Shown here: positions 56,041 through 56,052 of the stretch, piece after piece
Layout: every line of letters starts with the position of its first letter
Position numbering within the stretch: position 1 is the stretch's first letter
Origin: Aerococcus sanguinicola
Lineage (GTDB): Bacteria; Bacillota; Bacilli; Lactobacillales; Aerococcaceae
Reading direction: 5' to 3'
NCBI RefSeq assembly: GCF_008726925.1
Contig: NZ_VYWO01000007.1
Span: forward strand, 1 to 56,052
Length of the DNA stretch: 56,052 bases
Notes under the pieces: generated by a model
What the model saw: the letters and a program-made list of their open reading frames with translations, nothing else
Told to the model about the DNA's origin: nothing
Databases searched by the model: none
Translations under genes and position numbers: made by a program

Positions 56041-56052
56041 ATTTTTTATTTA

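Overview
The window reads as a chromosomal segment of a low-GC Gram-positive bacterium of the order Lactobacillales, most likely an Aerococcaceae member (Aerococcus-like). The evidence is gene content and order: infC-rpmI-rplT, amaP/DUF2273/Asp23, nrdR-dnaB-dnaI, ecsA-ecsB next to hit-ytxH-prsA, yhaO-yhaN-yhaM, ytpR-X-murC and ytmP-trmB, with strong Shine-Dalgarno sites and many GTG and TTG starts. The family assignment is inference; no 16S sequence is present. Almost all genes lie on the minus strand, pointing away from an rRNA operon whose 5S gene and 12-tRNA tail end the window.

Layout. 1-1524: possible end of an insertion sequence, then rplT-rpmI-infC behind an attenuator leader. 1.5-5.5 kb: MetQ lipoprotein, Tag glycosylase, and lipoate ligase paired with a class-M-like sirtuin. 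5.6-8.4 kb: a 42-bp tandem array and thrS with its T-box. 8.6-9.9 kb: Asp23, DUF2273 and AmaP stress proteins. 10.2-17.9 kb: replication and repair (dnaI, dnaB, nrdR, coaE, mutM, polA, MaoC-like). 17.9-18.8 kb: nested repeats. 18.9-24.1 kb: a second Asp23-like gene and pepF-folC-folE-folB-folK. 24.6-33.2 kb: ECF S component, NdpA, DUF924, galU, murC, ytpR, trmB, ytmP-like. 33.3-39.8 kb: ecsBA, hit-ytxH-prsA, a MetE-like methyltransferase and a LOG protein. 39.9-45.5 kb: yhaMNO and yheA. 45.6-54.5 kb: class A PBP, trmL, queG, xpt, a 2-hydroxyacid dehydrogenase, an L,D-transpeptidase and small unknowns. 54.8-56.0 kb: tRNAs and 5S rRNA.

The housekeeping genes are ordinary; the intergenic DNA is not. 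Family 1 is a set of ~115-bp units, each able to fold into one long hairpin with four or five helices separated by conserved internal loops (5' TCA against 3' CTCC; a 3' CTCT side; a 3' AAC-like bulge). Primary sequence differs between units but pairing is kept. Units stand in tandem, joined by a CACACCC...TAGTCGGG box, in four arrays (about 17.9-18.8, 24.3-24.6, 37.6-37.9 and 51.5-52.0 kb). Three arrays start 0-4 nt after the stop codon of the adjacent minus-strand gene. Family 2 has 17-bp perfect terminal inverted repeats with compensatory changes between its two copies (3150-3298 and 17989-18251); the second copy is interrupted by a family 1 hairpin. Separate arrays have 42-bp (5.6 kb) and 41-bp (26.9 and 37.5 kb) periods, close to four turns of B-DNA. 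I do not recognise these repeat families. They are the best candidates for something undescribed, but novelty would have to be confirmed by database search.

Functionally, the genes cover translation (L20, L35, IF3, ThrRS, TrmB, TrmL, QueG), replication restart and repair, folate and lipoate metabolism, envelope synthesis (MurC, PBP, L,D-transpeptidase, PrsA) and envelope stress proteins (AmaP, Asp23).
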